From contig JYOB01000010.1 in NCBI GenBank assembly GCA_000955795.1, positions 542,590-606,589 of the forward strand: a stretch of DNA of 64,000 nucleotides, in the 5' to 3' direction. The stretch comes from Burkholderiaceae bacterium 26. GTDB taxonomy: Bacteria; Pseudomonadota; Gammaproteobacteria; Burkholderiales; Burkholderiaceae. The notes below the pieces were generated by a model. That model made no database searches. It had not been told where the DNA came from and worked only from the letters and a program-made list of their open reading frames with translations. The translations under genes and the position numbers were made by a program. Shown here one piece after another: positions 9,460 through 17,849 of the stretch. Every line of letters begins with the position of its first letter. Positions within the stretch are counted from its first letter, which is position 1.

Positions 9460-11445
9460 TCAAATGTCGGCTTCGACTTCGTTGCCGCGCGCTTCCAGCC
9501 ACGTGCGGCGCGCGCCGGCTTCGCCCTTGCCCATCAGCATGTTCATCATGTTGATGGTCTGGTCTTGGCCCAGTTCGCCCAGCGCCACCGGCAGCAGCCG
9601 GCGCGTGTCGGGGTTCATGGTGGTTTCCCAGAGCTGTTCGGCGCTCATTTCGCCCAGGCCCTTGAAGCGGGAGATCTGCCAGGCGCCTTCCTTCACGCCG
9701 TCCTTGCGCAGCTTGTCTTCAATGGCTTCCAGCTCGCCGTCGTCCAGCGCGTAGAGCTTCTGCGCGGGTTTCTTGCCGCGCGCGGGGGCATCGACACGAT
9801 ACAGCGGCGGCCGGGCCACGCATACGTTCCCGCGATCGATCAGTTGCGGGAAGTGCTTGAAGAACAACGTGAGCAGCAGCACCTGGATGTGCGCGCCGTC
9901 CACGTCAGCATCGGACAGGATGCAGATCTTGCCGTAGCGCAGGCCCGACAGGTCGACCGTATCGTTCGGCCCGTGCGGGTCTACGCCGATGGCGACCGCA
10001 ATGTCATGCACTTCGTTGTTGGCGAACAGTCGGTCGCGCTCGGTTTCCCACGTATTGAGCACCTTGCCGCGCAACGGGAGGATGGCTTGGAATTCCTTGT
10101 CGCGGCCCATCTTGGCCGAGCCGCCAGCGGAGTCACCTTCCACCAGGAAGAGTTCGTTGCGGGTCACGTCGTCGGACTCGCAATCGGTCAGCTTGCCGGG
10201 CAGCACGGCCACGCCGGAGCCCTTCTTCTTCTCGACCTTCTGCGCGGCACGTGTACGCGCCTGCGCTTGCTTGATGACGAGTTCGGCCAGTTTCTTGCCG
10301 TGCTCAACGTGCTGGTTCAGCCACAGCTCCAGCGCCGGGCGGCTGAAGGTGGACACGAGCCGCACCGCATCGCGGCTGTTCAGGCGTTCCTTGATCTGGC
10401 CCTGGAATTGCGGGTCGAGCACCTTGGCCGACAACACGAACGAAGCGCGCGCAAACACGTCTTCGGACATCAACTTGACGCCCTTGGGCAGCAGCGCGTG
10501 CATCTCGACAAAGCTCTTCACGGCCTGGAACAAGCCTTCGCGCAAACCGGATTCGTGCGTGCCGCCCGCGGGTGTCGGGATCAGGTTGACGTATGACTCA
10601 CGTACCGGCGAGCCCTCTTCCGTCCAGGCCACCACCCACGAAGCGCCTTCTCCGAAGGCAAAACCTTCTTCGCCGAGCTTGTCGGGGTCGGCAAAGTGCT
10701 CGCCTTCAAACAGGGGGATCACCGGCTCGGCACCGCTGCCCTGTGCGAGCGATTCGACCAGATAGCCGCGCAGGCCCTGGTCGTATTGCCATTCGAGCGT
10801 CTCGCCGGTTTTTTCCAGCGTAAGGCTGACCTTCACGCCCGGCAGCAGCACGGCCTTGCTGCGCAGCAAACGCTGCAGCTCGGCCTGCGGGATGTTCTCG
10901 GAATCGAAATACTTGGCGTCCGGCCACGCGCGCACGCGTGTGCCGCTCTTCTTCTCGCCGCGTTCGGCCTTGCGGGTGGTCAGCGGCTCGATCACGTCGC
11001 CACCGGAGAACGCAAGGGTCGACACATTGCCGTCACGCCAGACAGTCACTTCCAGCCGCGTCGACAGCGCGTTCGTGACCGACACCCCCACGCCGTGCAA
11101 GCCGCCGGAGAACGCGTACGCGCCGCCGCGGCCCTTGTCGAACTTGCCGCCGGCATGCAGGCGCGTGTAGACGATCTCGACCACCGGCACGCCCTCTTCG
11201 GGGTGGATGCCGACGGGAATGCCGCGCGCGTCGTCCTCCACGCTCACGCTGCCGTCCTTGTGCAGCGTCACGGCGATTTGCTTGCCGTAGCCGCCCAACG
11301 CCTCGTCAGCGGAGTTGTCGATGACTTCCTGCACGATGTGCAGGGGATTGTCGGTGCGCGTGTACATGCCCGGCCGTTGTTTGACCGGTTCCAGGCCCTT
11401 GAGGACCTTGATCGACGATTCGCTGTATTGGGAGGTTTTGCTCAT
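9460..11445 (-). CDS. parE: DNA topoisomerase IV subunit B
   Basis: 661 residues, the ATPase subunit. The GHKL ATP-binding motifs are visible in order: [23 protein letters not shown] and [15 protein letters not shown]. The TOPRIM motif [14 protein letters not shown] is near residue 430, with the acidic DADVDGAHI downstream. The C-terminus [18 protein letters not shown] is typical of GyrB/ParE. It is the first gene of the parE-slt-parC group. The upstream 11446-11617 region holds the shared promoter space towards uup's end, and I see no strong hexamers there. Confidence 0.97.
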   Translation of the reverse strand: MSKTSQYSESSIKVLKGLEPVKQRPGMYTRTDNPLHIVQEVIDNSADEALGGYGKQIAVTLHKDGSVSVEDDARGIPVGIHPEEGVPVVEIVYTRLHAGGKFDKGRGGAYAFSGGLHGVGVSVTNALSTRLEVTVWRDGNVSTLAFSGGDVIEPLTTRKAERGEKKSGTRVRAWPDAKYFDSENIPQAELQRLLRSKAVLLPGVKVSLTLEKTGETLEWQYDQGLRGYLVESLAQGSGAEPVIPLFEGEHFADPDKLGEEGFAFGEGASWVVAWTEEGSPVRESYVNLIPTPAGGTHESGLREGLFQAVKSFVEMHALLPKGVKLMSEDVFARASFVLSAKVLDPQFQGQIKERLNSRDAVRLVSTFSRPALELWLNQHVEHGKKLAELVIKQAQARTRAAQKVEKKKGSGVAVLPGKLTDCESDDVTRNELFLVEGDSAGGSAKMGRDKEFQAILPLRGKVLNTWETERDRLFANNEVHDIAVAIGVDPHGPNDTVDLSGLRYGKICILSDADVDGAHIQVLLLTLFFKHFPQLIDRGNVCVARPPLYRVDAPARGKKPAQKLYALDDGELEAIEDKLRKDGVKEGAWQISRFKGLGEMSAEQLWETTMNPDTRRLLPVALGELGQDQTINMMNMLMGKGEAGARRTWLEARGNEVEADI

Positions 11446-11617
11446 GGAAGGCGGAAAAACTGACCAGGCTTGGGTCTGTCCCCAAGCACCGGGAATGCAG
11501 CGCGCATTGTAAAGGAAGCTGTCCTCAACAATGCGGAGGGATCGTCAGCGTTGGGATGCGACCCGAAAACCACATTCGGGCGACATCCCGCTGACATATT
11601 GCGTGGTTACTGCTGCG

Positions 11618-13528
11618 TCACACCGTGCCGGCGCGCTTGGCTTCGAGGGCTTCCCAACGCTCCAGCGCCTCCAGCAGCTCCAGTTCGATGGCTTCGTGGC
11701 GCTCAGCCAGCTTCTGCGCGCGCTCCGGGTCGCGGCCGTAGATCGTGCCGTCTTCCAGTTCGCCGCCGACCTGCTTCTGCTCAGCCTCCAGCGCCTCGAT
11801 GGTGGCGGGCAGCGCGTCGAGTTCACGCTGCTCCTTGTAGCTGAGCTTGACCGTGGCGCGCTCGCGCGGCTTGGCCGCCTCGGGCTTCTTCTCTTCGGCG
11901 ACGGGCTTGGCGGCTTGCGCCATCTTGGCCGAGCGCGCCGATTGTGTCTGCCAGTCCGAGAACCCGCCCACGTATTCGCGCCAGCGGCCCTCGCCCTCCG
12001 CCGCAATCACCGAGGTGACGACGTTGTCGACAAACGCGCGATCGTGCGAAACCAGAAACACGGTGCCGCTGTATTCCTGCAGCAGCTCTTCCAGCAGTTC
12101 GAGCGTGTCGATATCCAGATCGTTGGTCGGCTCGTCGAGCACCAGCACGTTGGCCGGACGGGCAAACAGGCGCGCCAGCAGCAGCCGGTTGCGCTCGCCG
12201 CCAGACAGCGAGGCCACCGGCGAGCGCGCGCGCTCGGGCGGGAAGAGGAAATCGCCCAGATAACTCATCACGTGCTTGCGCTGACCGTTGACTTCGATCC
12301 AATCGCTGCCGGGGCTGATGGTGTCGGCGAGCGACCGGTTCAGGTCCAACTGGGCTCGCATCTGGTCGAAATAGGCCACCTGCAGGTTGGTGCCGTTGCG
12401 CACCGTGCCCGAATCGGGAGGCAGTTCGCCGAGAATCAACTTCAGCAGCGTGGTCTTGCCGACCCCGTTGGCGCCGAGAATCCCGACCTTGTCGCCGCGC
12501 AAAATCGTGGCGGTGAAGTTGTCGACGACGGTTTTGTCGCCATAGCGCTTGGTCACGTCGATCAGCTCGGCGACGATCTTGCCGGAGCGGTCGCCCTGCG
12601 AGACCTCCAGTTTGACGTTGCCCTGCACCTCGCGGCGCACCTGGCGTTCCACACGCATCTGTTCCAGCCGCGCAACGCGGCCGACACTGCGTGTGCGACG
12701 CGCTTCCACACCCTTGCGGATCCACACTTCTTCCTGCGCGAGCAGCTTGTCGAAGCGGGCGTTCTCCAGGGCTTCGGCTTCCAGCTCCTGCGCCTTGCGC
12801 GTCTGATACGCCGTAAAGTTGCCGGGGTACGAACGCAGCTTGCCGCGATCGAGTTCGATGATGCGCGTGGCGACACGGTCGAGAAACGCGCGATCGTGCG
12901 TAATGAACAACACGCTGCCGCGGAAGGCCAGCAGCAAATCTTCGAGCCAGCGGATGGAGTCGTAGTCGAGGTGGTTGGTCGGCTCGTCCAGCAGCAGGAT
13001 GTCGGGCGCGCTCACCAGCGCCTGCGCAAGCGCCACACGCTTGGTCAAGCCGCCAGACAGCGAACCGATGCGCGCGCCCGGCTGCAGGCCCAATTGGGCG
13101 ATCGTCGTTTCCACGCGCGTATGCAGCTGCCAGGCGTCTGCCGCTTCCAACTGGGATTGCAGCGCCTGCAGCTTGTGCAGCGCGTCTTCATCGTGGGAAT
13201 CGCCCATCGACGTAATCAGCGCTTCGTATTCGGCAAGCAGGCCGGCGGCATGCGGCACTCCCATCGCCACGGCTTCGGCCACGGTCTGCTCCGGGTCGAA
13301 TTCGGGTTCTTGCGGCACATAGGCCGACGTCACGCCGCTCTGGCGGGCGATCAGGCCGTCATCCGGCGAGGTCGTACCCGCCACGATCTTGAGCAGCGAC
13401 GACTTGCCAGTGCCATTGCGGCCGATCAGGCCTATGCGCTCGCCGGCCTCCAGCGAGAAATCGGTGTGGTCGAGCAGCGCCACGTGGCCGAACGCCAGTT
13501 GCGCATCGGTAATGGAAAACAGGGCCAT
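11618..13528 (-). CDS. uup: ABC-F family ATPase, Uup type
   Basis: 636 residues from the ATG at 13528 (MALFSITDAQLAFGH), which matches the usual Uup N-terminus. An upstream extension to 13678 in the same frame overlaps the divergent promoter and is rejected. Two tandem ATPase domains carry Walker A motifs GRNGTGKSSLL and GANGVGKTTLL, signatures LSGGL and LSGGE, and a linker between them, with no membrane segments. The C-terminal coiled coil (about residues 545-636, rich in Lys/Glu/Ala) is the Uup-specific DNA- or ribosome-binding arm. Members act in translation and in suppressing precise transposon excision. It is transcribed away from the small membrane protein gene. Confidence 0.93.
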   Translation of the reverse strand: MALFSITDAQLAFGHVALLDHTDFSLEAGERIGLIGRNGTGKSSLLKIVAGTTSPDDGLIARQSGVTSAYVPQEPEFDPEQTVAEAVAMGVPHAAGLLAEYEALITSMGDSHDEDALHKLQALQSQLEAADAWQLHTRVETTIAQLGLQPGARIGSLSGGLTKRVALAQALVSAPDILLLDEPTNHLDYDSIRWLEDLLLAFRGSVLFITHDRAFLDRVATRIIELDRGKLRSYPGNFTAYQTRKAQELEAEALENARFDKLLAQEEVWIRKGVEARRTRSVGRVARLEQMRVERQVRREVQGNVKLEVSQGDRSGKIVAELIDVTKRYGDKTVVDNFTATILRGDKVGILGANGVGKTTLLKLILGELPPDSGTVRNGTNLQVAYFDQMRAQLDLNRSLADTISPGSDWIEVNGQRKHVMSYLGDFLFPPERARSPVASLSGGERNRLLLARLFARPANVLVLDEPTNDLDIDTLELLEELLQEYSGTVFLVSHDRAFVDNVVTSVIAAEGEGRWREYVGGFSDWQTQSARSAKMAQAAKPVAEEKKPEAAKPRERATVKLSYKEQRELDALPATIEALEAEQKQVGGELEDGTIYGRDPERAQKLAERHEAIELELLEALERWEALEAKRAGTV

Positions 13529-13695
13529 GCTGGAGTGAGAAGGAGGCAGGCCGCGTGCGGCCGGAAGGCGCGTATTGTAGTCGCCCCGCGCGTCGTCCAC
13601 CGGCGGCATTGCGCTTGCAGATGCCGGTGCTATAACGCTTGTGCCGCCGGACTCGCTTTTTCCGGCCGCGCCATTCATACCGTTACGGAAGGGGA

Positions 13696-13908
13696 ATGAC
13701 GATGCGCGGACTATTCGGGCTGTTGATCATCTTGATCGTGGCAGGCATTCCGGTGCGGCAGATCTTGCTGCGGACCGGCTTCTCGCCTTGGTGGACGCTG
13801 CTTGTGCTGGTGCCGCTGGTGAACCTTGTGGCGCTGTGGATTTTCGCGTTCTCGAACTGGCCGCGGCAGTCGTCGCAACCGGGCAATGTGCTGCCCAACC
13901 AGAACTAG
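13696..13908 (+). CDS. Small membrane protein, unknown function
   Basis: 70 residues starting MTMRGLFGLLIILIV. There are two hydrophobic stretches (residues about 5-18 and 30-52) separated by a short charged loop, then a polar tail ending in Asn-Gln-Asn. The purine-rich GGAAGGGGA sits just before the ATG. A second ATG two codons later (13702) is also possible. Its promoter region is shared with the divergent uup gene. I recognise no family, only a small inner-membrane protein. Confidence 0.75.
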   Translation: MTMRGLFGLLIILIVAGIPVRQILLRTGFSPWWTLLVLVPLVNLVALWIFAFSNWPRQSSQPGNVLPNQN

Positions 13909-13930
13909 AAAACGAGCGCACCAAAGAAAA

Positions 13931-13951
13931 CGGCCCGCTTTCGGCGGGCCG
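13931..13951. terminator. Hairpin after the small membrane protein gene
   Basis: The stem is CGGCCCGC / GCGGGCCG (13931-13938 and 13944-13951) with the loop TTTCG. The T-run is on the minus-strand side (GTTTTC), and on the plus strand the hairpin is followed by GAAGAGTCTC. It is probably a weak or bidirectional terminator for the 13696-13908 gene. Confidence 0.5.
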
Positions 13952-14057
13952 GAAGAGTCTCTCCTCGATGCCTTGCGAACAAGACATGGCCGGAGCATAG
14001 CGCCCCTCGTCTGTCTCGGGCAGTCGGGACAAACCCGGTAGGGAAAAACGCCTAACG

Positions 14058-14182
14058 CTAGGCGCGGTGCGGCTTCGCACCGCAGCAACGCATGCACGGC
14101 TCGGGCATGCACCGCGGGGAGTCCACTGCACCGCCCGGGCGGCTGAGACGGTGCATCGCGCACGTCACGTGTGCGCAATGCA
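14058..14182 (+). other. Cluster of strong inverted repeats in the leader of the solute-binding protein gene
   Basis: The 463-bp gap 13909-14371 holds no convincing gene but several nested palindromes. They are a GCGGTGCGG/GCACCGC hairpin near 14062-14083, TGCACCG (14127-14133) / CGGTGCA (14149-14155), and TGCA-tc-GCGCAC (14152-14163) / GTGCGC-aa-TGCA (14171-14182). The last two share bases 14152-14155, so they are mutually exclusive in part. This could be a structured RNA leader or a small-RNA locus. I cannot match it to a known riboswitch class. Confidence 0.45.
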
Positions 14183-14371
14183 CCACTGCAACGCAATCGC
14201 CACGCGTCGGCTTTTAGAGGGCTGGGTCGAGTCTTGCAGCCTGCTTACAACACCCAAAAAGTACTGGCCTGCAGGTTGCAACGTCGCGCCGTATCATGCG
14301 GCAGGCCCTCCGGCCACGAGCCGGGCATAACGATAAAGTGGGCCGCCGATTCTTTCCCGGGGGATACAACC

Positions 14372-15283
14372 ATGCCGTTCTTCACGCGCGCGCTGCCGGC
14401 CGCAGCGCTGCTCTTCGCTTCGCTGTCCAGTTTTGTACCAGGCACTGCCCTGGCTTCCTCCACACCGGTGCTCGACCGCATCCGTGATACCGGCACCGTC
14501 CGCGTCGCCTATCGCGAAAGCTCCGTGCCCTTCTCGTTCTACGACGCTGATAAAAAGCCCGTCGGCTATGCCGTCGACCTGTGCCTGCGCGTGGTCGACA
14601 AGCTGCGCACGGACTTGAAGCGGCCTGACCTGAAAGTGCAATACGTGATGGTCACGCCTTCGACGCGGATGCCGGCCATCATCGAAGGCAAAGCCGACCT
14701 CGAGTGCGGCTCGACCACCAATAATCGCGAACGCCGCGAGAAAGTGGCATTCACGATCCCGCATTACATCGCGGGCATCCGCATGATCGTCAAGACTTCG
14801 TCTGGCATCCGCAGGTGGGACGACCTGCGCGGCAAGACCGTCGTCACCACCAAAGGCACCACCAGCGTGGCGGAACTGCGCAAGATGAATGACGTGCGCG
14901 TGCTGAATATGAAGTTTCTCGAAGCCAAGGACCACGCTGAATCGTTTGCGATGGTCGAAACCGGCAAGGCTGACGCCTTTGCGATGGACGACGTGCTGCT
15001 CTTCGGCTTCCGCGCCAACACCAAGACGCCAAGCGACTACGCCGTCGTCGGCGACATGCTCACGGTCGAGCCCTACGCGATCATGCTCAGCAAGGACGAC
15101 GCCGAGTTCAAGCACCTTGTTGATCGCGCGATGACCAACATCATCCTCGACTACGACGCCGACAAGCTCTACAAAAAGTGGTTCCAGCAACCGATTCCGC
15201 CGCACAGCGCGAAGCTGGATATCCCGATGAGCTTCCTGCTGCGCGACTCGTTCAAGTACCCGAGCGACAAGGTCGCCGATTGA
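14372..15283 (+). CDS. Periplasmic amino-acid-type solute-binding protein (SBP_bac_3 family)
   Basis: 303 residues from the ATG at 14372. A longer opening back to 14171 has no signal peptide at its start and is rejected. The N-terminus MPFFTRALPAAALLFASLSS is a Sec signal peptide ending near ALA-SS. The mature protein has the type II binding-protein features of ABC importers for polar amino acids: RDTGTVRVAYRESSVPFSFYD, VGYAVDLCLRV and a C-terminal YDADKLYKKWFQQP. No permease or ATPase gene is adjacent, so it is an orphan binding protein. A terminator follows directly. Confidence 0.88.
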   Translation: MPFFTRALPAAALLFASLSSFVPGTALASSTPVLDRIRDTGTVRVAYRESSVPFSFYDADKKPVGYAVDLCLRVVDKLRTDLKRPDLKVQYVMVTPSTRMPAIIEGKADLECGSTTNNRERREKVAFTIPHYIAGIRMIVKTSSGIRRWDDLRGKTVVTTKGTTSVAELRKMNDVRVLNMKFLEAKDHAESFAMVETGKADAFAMDDVLLFGFRANTKTPSDYAVVGDMLTVEPYAIMLSKDDAEFKHLVDRAMTNIILDYDADKLYKKWFQQPIPPHSAKLDIPMSFLLRDSFKYPSDKVAD

Positions 15284-15303
15284 ACGCAACGGTGTGATCG
15301 CGC

Positions 15304-15334
15304 AACGCCGCCGTGTAGTCAGGCGGCGTTTTGC
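15304..15334 (+). terminator. Rho-independent terminator after the solute-binding protein gene
   Basis: The 9-bp stem AACGCCGCC (15304-15312) / GGCGGCGTT (15322-15330) is followed by TTGCTTTG. It lies 20 bp past the stop codon and 10 bp before the end of the convergent Kdo hydroxylase gene. Confidence 0.8.
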
Positions 15335-15343
15335 TTTGCGCGG

Positions 15344-16318
15344 TCAGCGCTGGGCGGGCAGCATCGGCTTGTTGAGCATGCGCGACAGGACAGCTTCGGG
15401 CGAATGGGTGCGATCGGCAATGGCCGCCGGATCAAGGTAGAACGTCTGTTCCATCATCGCGCGGCCGCGCATTGCCGCATGCAGCGCCTGATCGCTGAAG
15501 ACCACCCACGTCGCACCCGGAGCGAATTCGAACGTCTGTTGCGGTGCCCCGCGCTGATAGACCAGGTCGGCCTTCGCGAGATCGTGCAGCTGCAGCATGC
15601 GGTGGTCGTATTCGGAGCGTAGGCGCTTGGTGATATGCAGCTTGTGCATCAGCCACGATTGTCCCGGGAGCATCCCACGCGTTTTCTGCACAAACCGCTG
15701 GGCGAAGTCGGCAAAGGGTTCGCCGATGCGCCAGACGCGCGAGGCATTCGGATCGACATTGTGGAACACACGCAAGAGGCGCTGGCCGTGCAGCGGGTTC
15801 GACGGGAATGCGTCGACGTGCAGACGCGCGTCGTCCTTGCGCCAACTGACCGGCCGCCCGGCAATCTCGGCCGGCCGCAACGACGTGCCGGCTCGCTTCA
15901 AATGCGGGGCGTAGTCGGAAAAGAGCGTCAGCACGAGGCGCTCGGCAGCATCGGCGTAACGCCGGATCAGGGTAGCGAGATCGCGCAGGTCGGCAGACTG
16001 CCCGACGGCACCGCGCACGTGGGATTCATTGGCGCGCAGGTTGATGTTCTTCGTCTTGCCGTCAGACCAGCGTGCGTCGAGAAAGCGCTGCTCCCGGGCA
16101 TCAAGTGGGAAGTCGAGCCCTGGAAAATGCAGCACATTGCCGCGCTCCAGCGCAGACCGCATGGCAGCCGCCTCATCAGACGTCACCACGGGTGACCATT
16201 CACGCACCGGCCACGGCACCACCATGTCGATGGCAGGCGGCGCAGCGACGGCTCGCTGTCCCGAATAGTGGTTGTGCGTCGGCGGCGTGGCGGGCGCAAA
16301 CCCTTGCATACTTCCCAT
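15344..16318 (-). CDS. kdoO: Kdo hydroxylase (Fe(II)/2-oxoglutarate dioxygenase)
   Basis: 324 residues. The sequence fits the Kdo-hydroxylase family, which hydroxylates C3 of the outer Kdo sugar of lipid A-core to make Ko in Burkholderia, Ralstonia and Yersinia. The iron site is suggested by the HxD in ARLHVDAFPSNP, with a distal His in DQALHAAMRG, and FHNVDPNASRVWRIG lies between. There is no signal peptide, in line with action at the inner face of the inner membrane. Start choices are 16318 (MGSMQGF) or 16309 (the second Met). The assignment rests on remembered family motifs. Confidence 0.8.
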   Translation of the reverse strand: MGSMQGFAPATPPTHNHYSGQRAVAAPPAIDMVVPWPVREWSPVVTSDEAAAMRSALERGNVLHFPGLDFPLDAREQRFLDARWSDGKTKNINLRANESHVRGAVGQSADLRDLATLIRRYADAAERLVLTLFSDYAPHLKRAGTSLRPAEIAGRPVSWRKDDARLHVDAFPSNPLHGQRLLRVFHNVDPNASRVWRIGEPFADFAQRFVQKTRGMLPGQSWLMHKLHITKRLRSEYDHRMLQLHDLAKADLVYQRGAPQQTFEFAPGATWVVFSDQALHAAMRGRAMMEQTFYLDPAAIADRTHSPEAVLSRMLNKPMLPAQR

Positions 16319-16399
16319 GAACTTATCAATCGCTTACGTAAATATTTGCGAATGATAGAGCGCTCACCGCCTCAGCGCATCGTCAGGAAACACAACACA

Positions 16400-16417
16400 A
16401 CATGTCTTACGACATGT
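16400..16417. promoter_or_regulatory. Perfect inverted repeat upstream of kdoO
   Basis: The 7-bp arms ACATGTC (16400-16406) and GACATGT (16411-16417) have a 4-nt spacer. It lies 82 bp upstream of the kdoO start and 32 bp after the end of the small gene at 16449. No T-run follows on either strand, so an operator or RNA hairpin is more likely than a terminator. Confidence 0.4.
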
Positions 16418-16448
16418 GCCGAAGTGCTTGCCGGCGCGAAAGCGGATT

Positions 16449-16664
16449 TCAGAGAAAGTGCTTGACGACCTGCTCTTCCAGGCCGACAAAGCGCACGAGC
16501 TGGCGTGAGCCGTCAGGAAATTGCTTGATGACGTGGCCGTCGGGGGTATCGGTGTGACGGAAATAGATCGGTCGATCAATCGTCCCGGGCCGATGCTTGG
16601 GAAGCAGGCTTTCCAGCGACGGCTCCACCGTCCACGGATCGTCCCGTTCTTCGGATGTCAGCAT
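16449..16664 (-). CDS. Small hypothetical protein, 71 residues
   Basis: The product is acidic to neutral and soluble, with no signal or membrane segment (MLTSEERDDPWTVEPSLESL start). The middle reads RPIYFRHTDTPDGHVIKQFPDG, which looks like a folded beta-rich protein rather than random sequence. No clear Shine-Dalgarno precedes the ATG. It is oriented with kdoO, 130 bp upstream of it. I recognise no family. Confidence 0.5.
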   Translation of the reverse strand: MLTSEERDDPWTVEPSLESLLPKHRPGTIDRPIYFRHTDTPDGHVIKQFPDGSRQLVRFVGLEEQVVKHFL

Positions 16665-16975
16665 GTTGGTCGCCTAGGGGTTTCTGAAAGGGGTGATGAA
16701 GCATAACTTCCGTGAACAACCGTGGAAAGTTCGTAATACTTAAATCTGATTCTTTGACCGATCGTTCGTTCGCTTTAGCGTTTGCCTCATCACAAGCACG
16801 CCTGGACTGTGGGCCGCAACCTACAAAACTCATGGCGTCATCATCGTTTCATGTGACATCGGTAACCGCCGTCGACGCCACCCTGCGTCCCTGCGGTTCA
16901 CTGGTCTTGGCTCTGCAAATTGCGTAGAATCGCGGCTCGCTCGGGCGGCCGTTGGCGTCACCCGGGAGTCGGTCA
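16665..16975. other. Intergenic stretch upstream of tRNA-Arg
   Basis: 311 bp without a supported gene. It contains a TAGAAT hexamer at 16925-16930 followed by a GC-rich discriminator, a plausible -10 for the tRNA. The only open frame (16712-16927, GTG start) has no ribosome binding site and no protein-like composition. Confidence 0.5.
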
Positions 16976-17050
16976 CTCGCCGTAGCACAATGGATAGTGC
17001 ACGCGCCTCCTAAGCGTGAGATACAGGTTCGATTCCTGTCGGCGGGACCA
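16976..17050 (+). tRNA. tRNA-Arg, anticodon CCT
   Basis: 75 nt including an encoded CCA. The acceptor is CTCGCCG with CGGCGGG (one T-G wobble), the D stem GCAC/GTGC, the anticodon stem CGCGC/GCGTG with the loop CTCCTAA (anticodon CCT, reading AGG), and the T stem ACAGG/CCTGT with the loop TTCGATT. All arms fold cleanly. Its 3' end is intact and no integrase follows, so no island sits here on the visible side. Confidence 0.95.
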
Positions 17051-17062
17051 GCAGATACGACA

Positions 17063-17092
17063 AAGCCAGGCAACACGCCTGGCTTTTGTTTT
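17063..17092 (+). terminator. Terminator after tRNA-Arg
   Basis: The stem AAGCCAGGC (17063-17071) / GCCTGGCTT (17077-17085) has a 5-nt loop and is followed by TTGTTTTC. It lies 12 bp past the CCA end. Confidence 0.85.
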
Positions 17093-17161
17093 CTTGCTCG
17101 CAAAAACAACGAGGCCCGCCACACGCGGGCGGGCCTATGGCTGCGGATGGCCCCGGGCCAT

Positions 17162-17350
17162 CTAGGTCAGCACCGGTAGCGCTTCGAGCACGAGCAGCCC
17201 GATCAGCACCCCAATGATCGTCAACAGCACGCGGATCCCTACTCGCGCACCTCGGATCACCAGCGGCGCAGACGCCAGTCCGATCACGCCCGCAACGCAA
17301 ACGGCGAGCAACAGGTACAGGTTGGAGAAGGCCATCGGGAATTCCATCAT
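17162..17350 (-). CDS. Small membrane protein, unknown function
   Basis: 62 residues (MMEFPMAFSNLYLLLAVCVA...). There are two hydrophobic segments with a basic stretch (RGARVGIR) between them, consistent with a two-helix inner-membrane protein. The start at 17350 was chosen because GGAAAGGGGCGG sits directly upstream. The longer opening to 17467 would run into the helicase promoter. No family is recognised. Confidence 0.65.
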   Translation of the reverse strand: MMEFPMAFSNLYLLLAVCVAGVIGLASAPLVIRGARVGIRVLLTIIGVLIGLLVLEALPVLT

Positions 17351-17454
17351 CCGCCCCTTTCCGGCTGTGAGCATGGCCGGTCTTTTGAGTATAGGCGGCG
17401 CGCTCGATCCAGCAAGCGTCGGTACCGTCACATACATCAATGTCACCAGCATTT

Positions 17455-17483
17455 TTGCGCACTGCAAAAATTCGTGCTATAGT
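17455..17483 (+). promoter_or_regulatory. Sigma70-type promoter of the rhlE leader
   Basis: TTGCGC (17455-17460), a 17-bp spacer and TATAGT (17478-17483). The predicted transcript starts near 17490, about 360 nt before the helicase ATG. Confidence 0.65.
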
Positions 17484-17849
17484 CCGCGACTTGGCTGCTT
17501 ACTGCCGTATTTTTCGGTCCGCGGTTGGCCGATGTGCCGGTTTCAAACCGGCGCGCATCGTCCAAATCCCCGCCCGTTGCATGCATGCGCAGCCGATTGC
17601 CATTGTGCTTGGCATCGTCTCCGATCTCCCGCGTGGATTCACATCACGCCGAAGGGACCGCCGCCCCACCTCGCTGACCTGTTCAGCTTGAGGCCGGCCC
17701 ATTCCCCCGCCTGTCCGTTCTGCAGCCCGTCTGTCGAACCGGCCTTATCCGATTGGCGCCGACGCCCGTGATTAACCGGTCGCCGTATCCCATTTCCGTC
17801 GCCTGCATCCGTTGATGTAGCGGCGCGGCAGCCTTACTACCTATTCGAC
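17484..17849 (+). other. Long 5' leader of the RNA helicase gene
   Basis: About 360 nt between the promoter and the ATG, with no convincing gene. Openings in it (for example 17214-17771 plus) have no ribosome binding site and poor composition. Long untranslated leaders are known for cold-regulated RNA helicase genes, where the leader RNA is a control target. I see no known riboswitch class here. Confidence 0.5.

Noticed and set aside
13529-13678. N-terminal extension of Uup by 50 residues
   Set aside because: It overlaps the divergent promoter area and lies before a start that matches the known family N-terminus.
11531-13699. A 722-residue open frame on the plus strand opposite uup
   Set aside because: It mirrors the uup gene, is rich in Arg, Gln and His, and contains no family motif. 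GC-rich codon bias explains it.
14171-14371. Upstream extension of the solute-binding protein
   Set aside because: The true signal peptide begins at 14372. The extension covers the hairpin cluster and has no binding site.
16712-16927. A 71-residue plus-strand frame before tRNA-Arg
   Set aside because: It has a GTG start with no ribosome binding site, low-complexity content and overlap with the tRNA promoter space.
17214-17771. A 185-residue frame in the helicase leader
   Set aside because: It is rich in Pro, Arg and Ser with no start signal, and it crosses the promoter at 17455.
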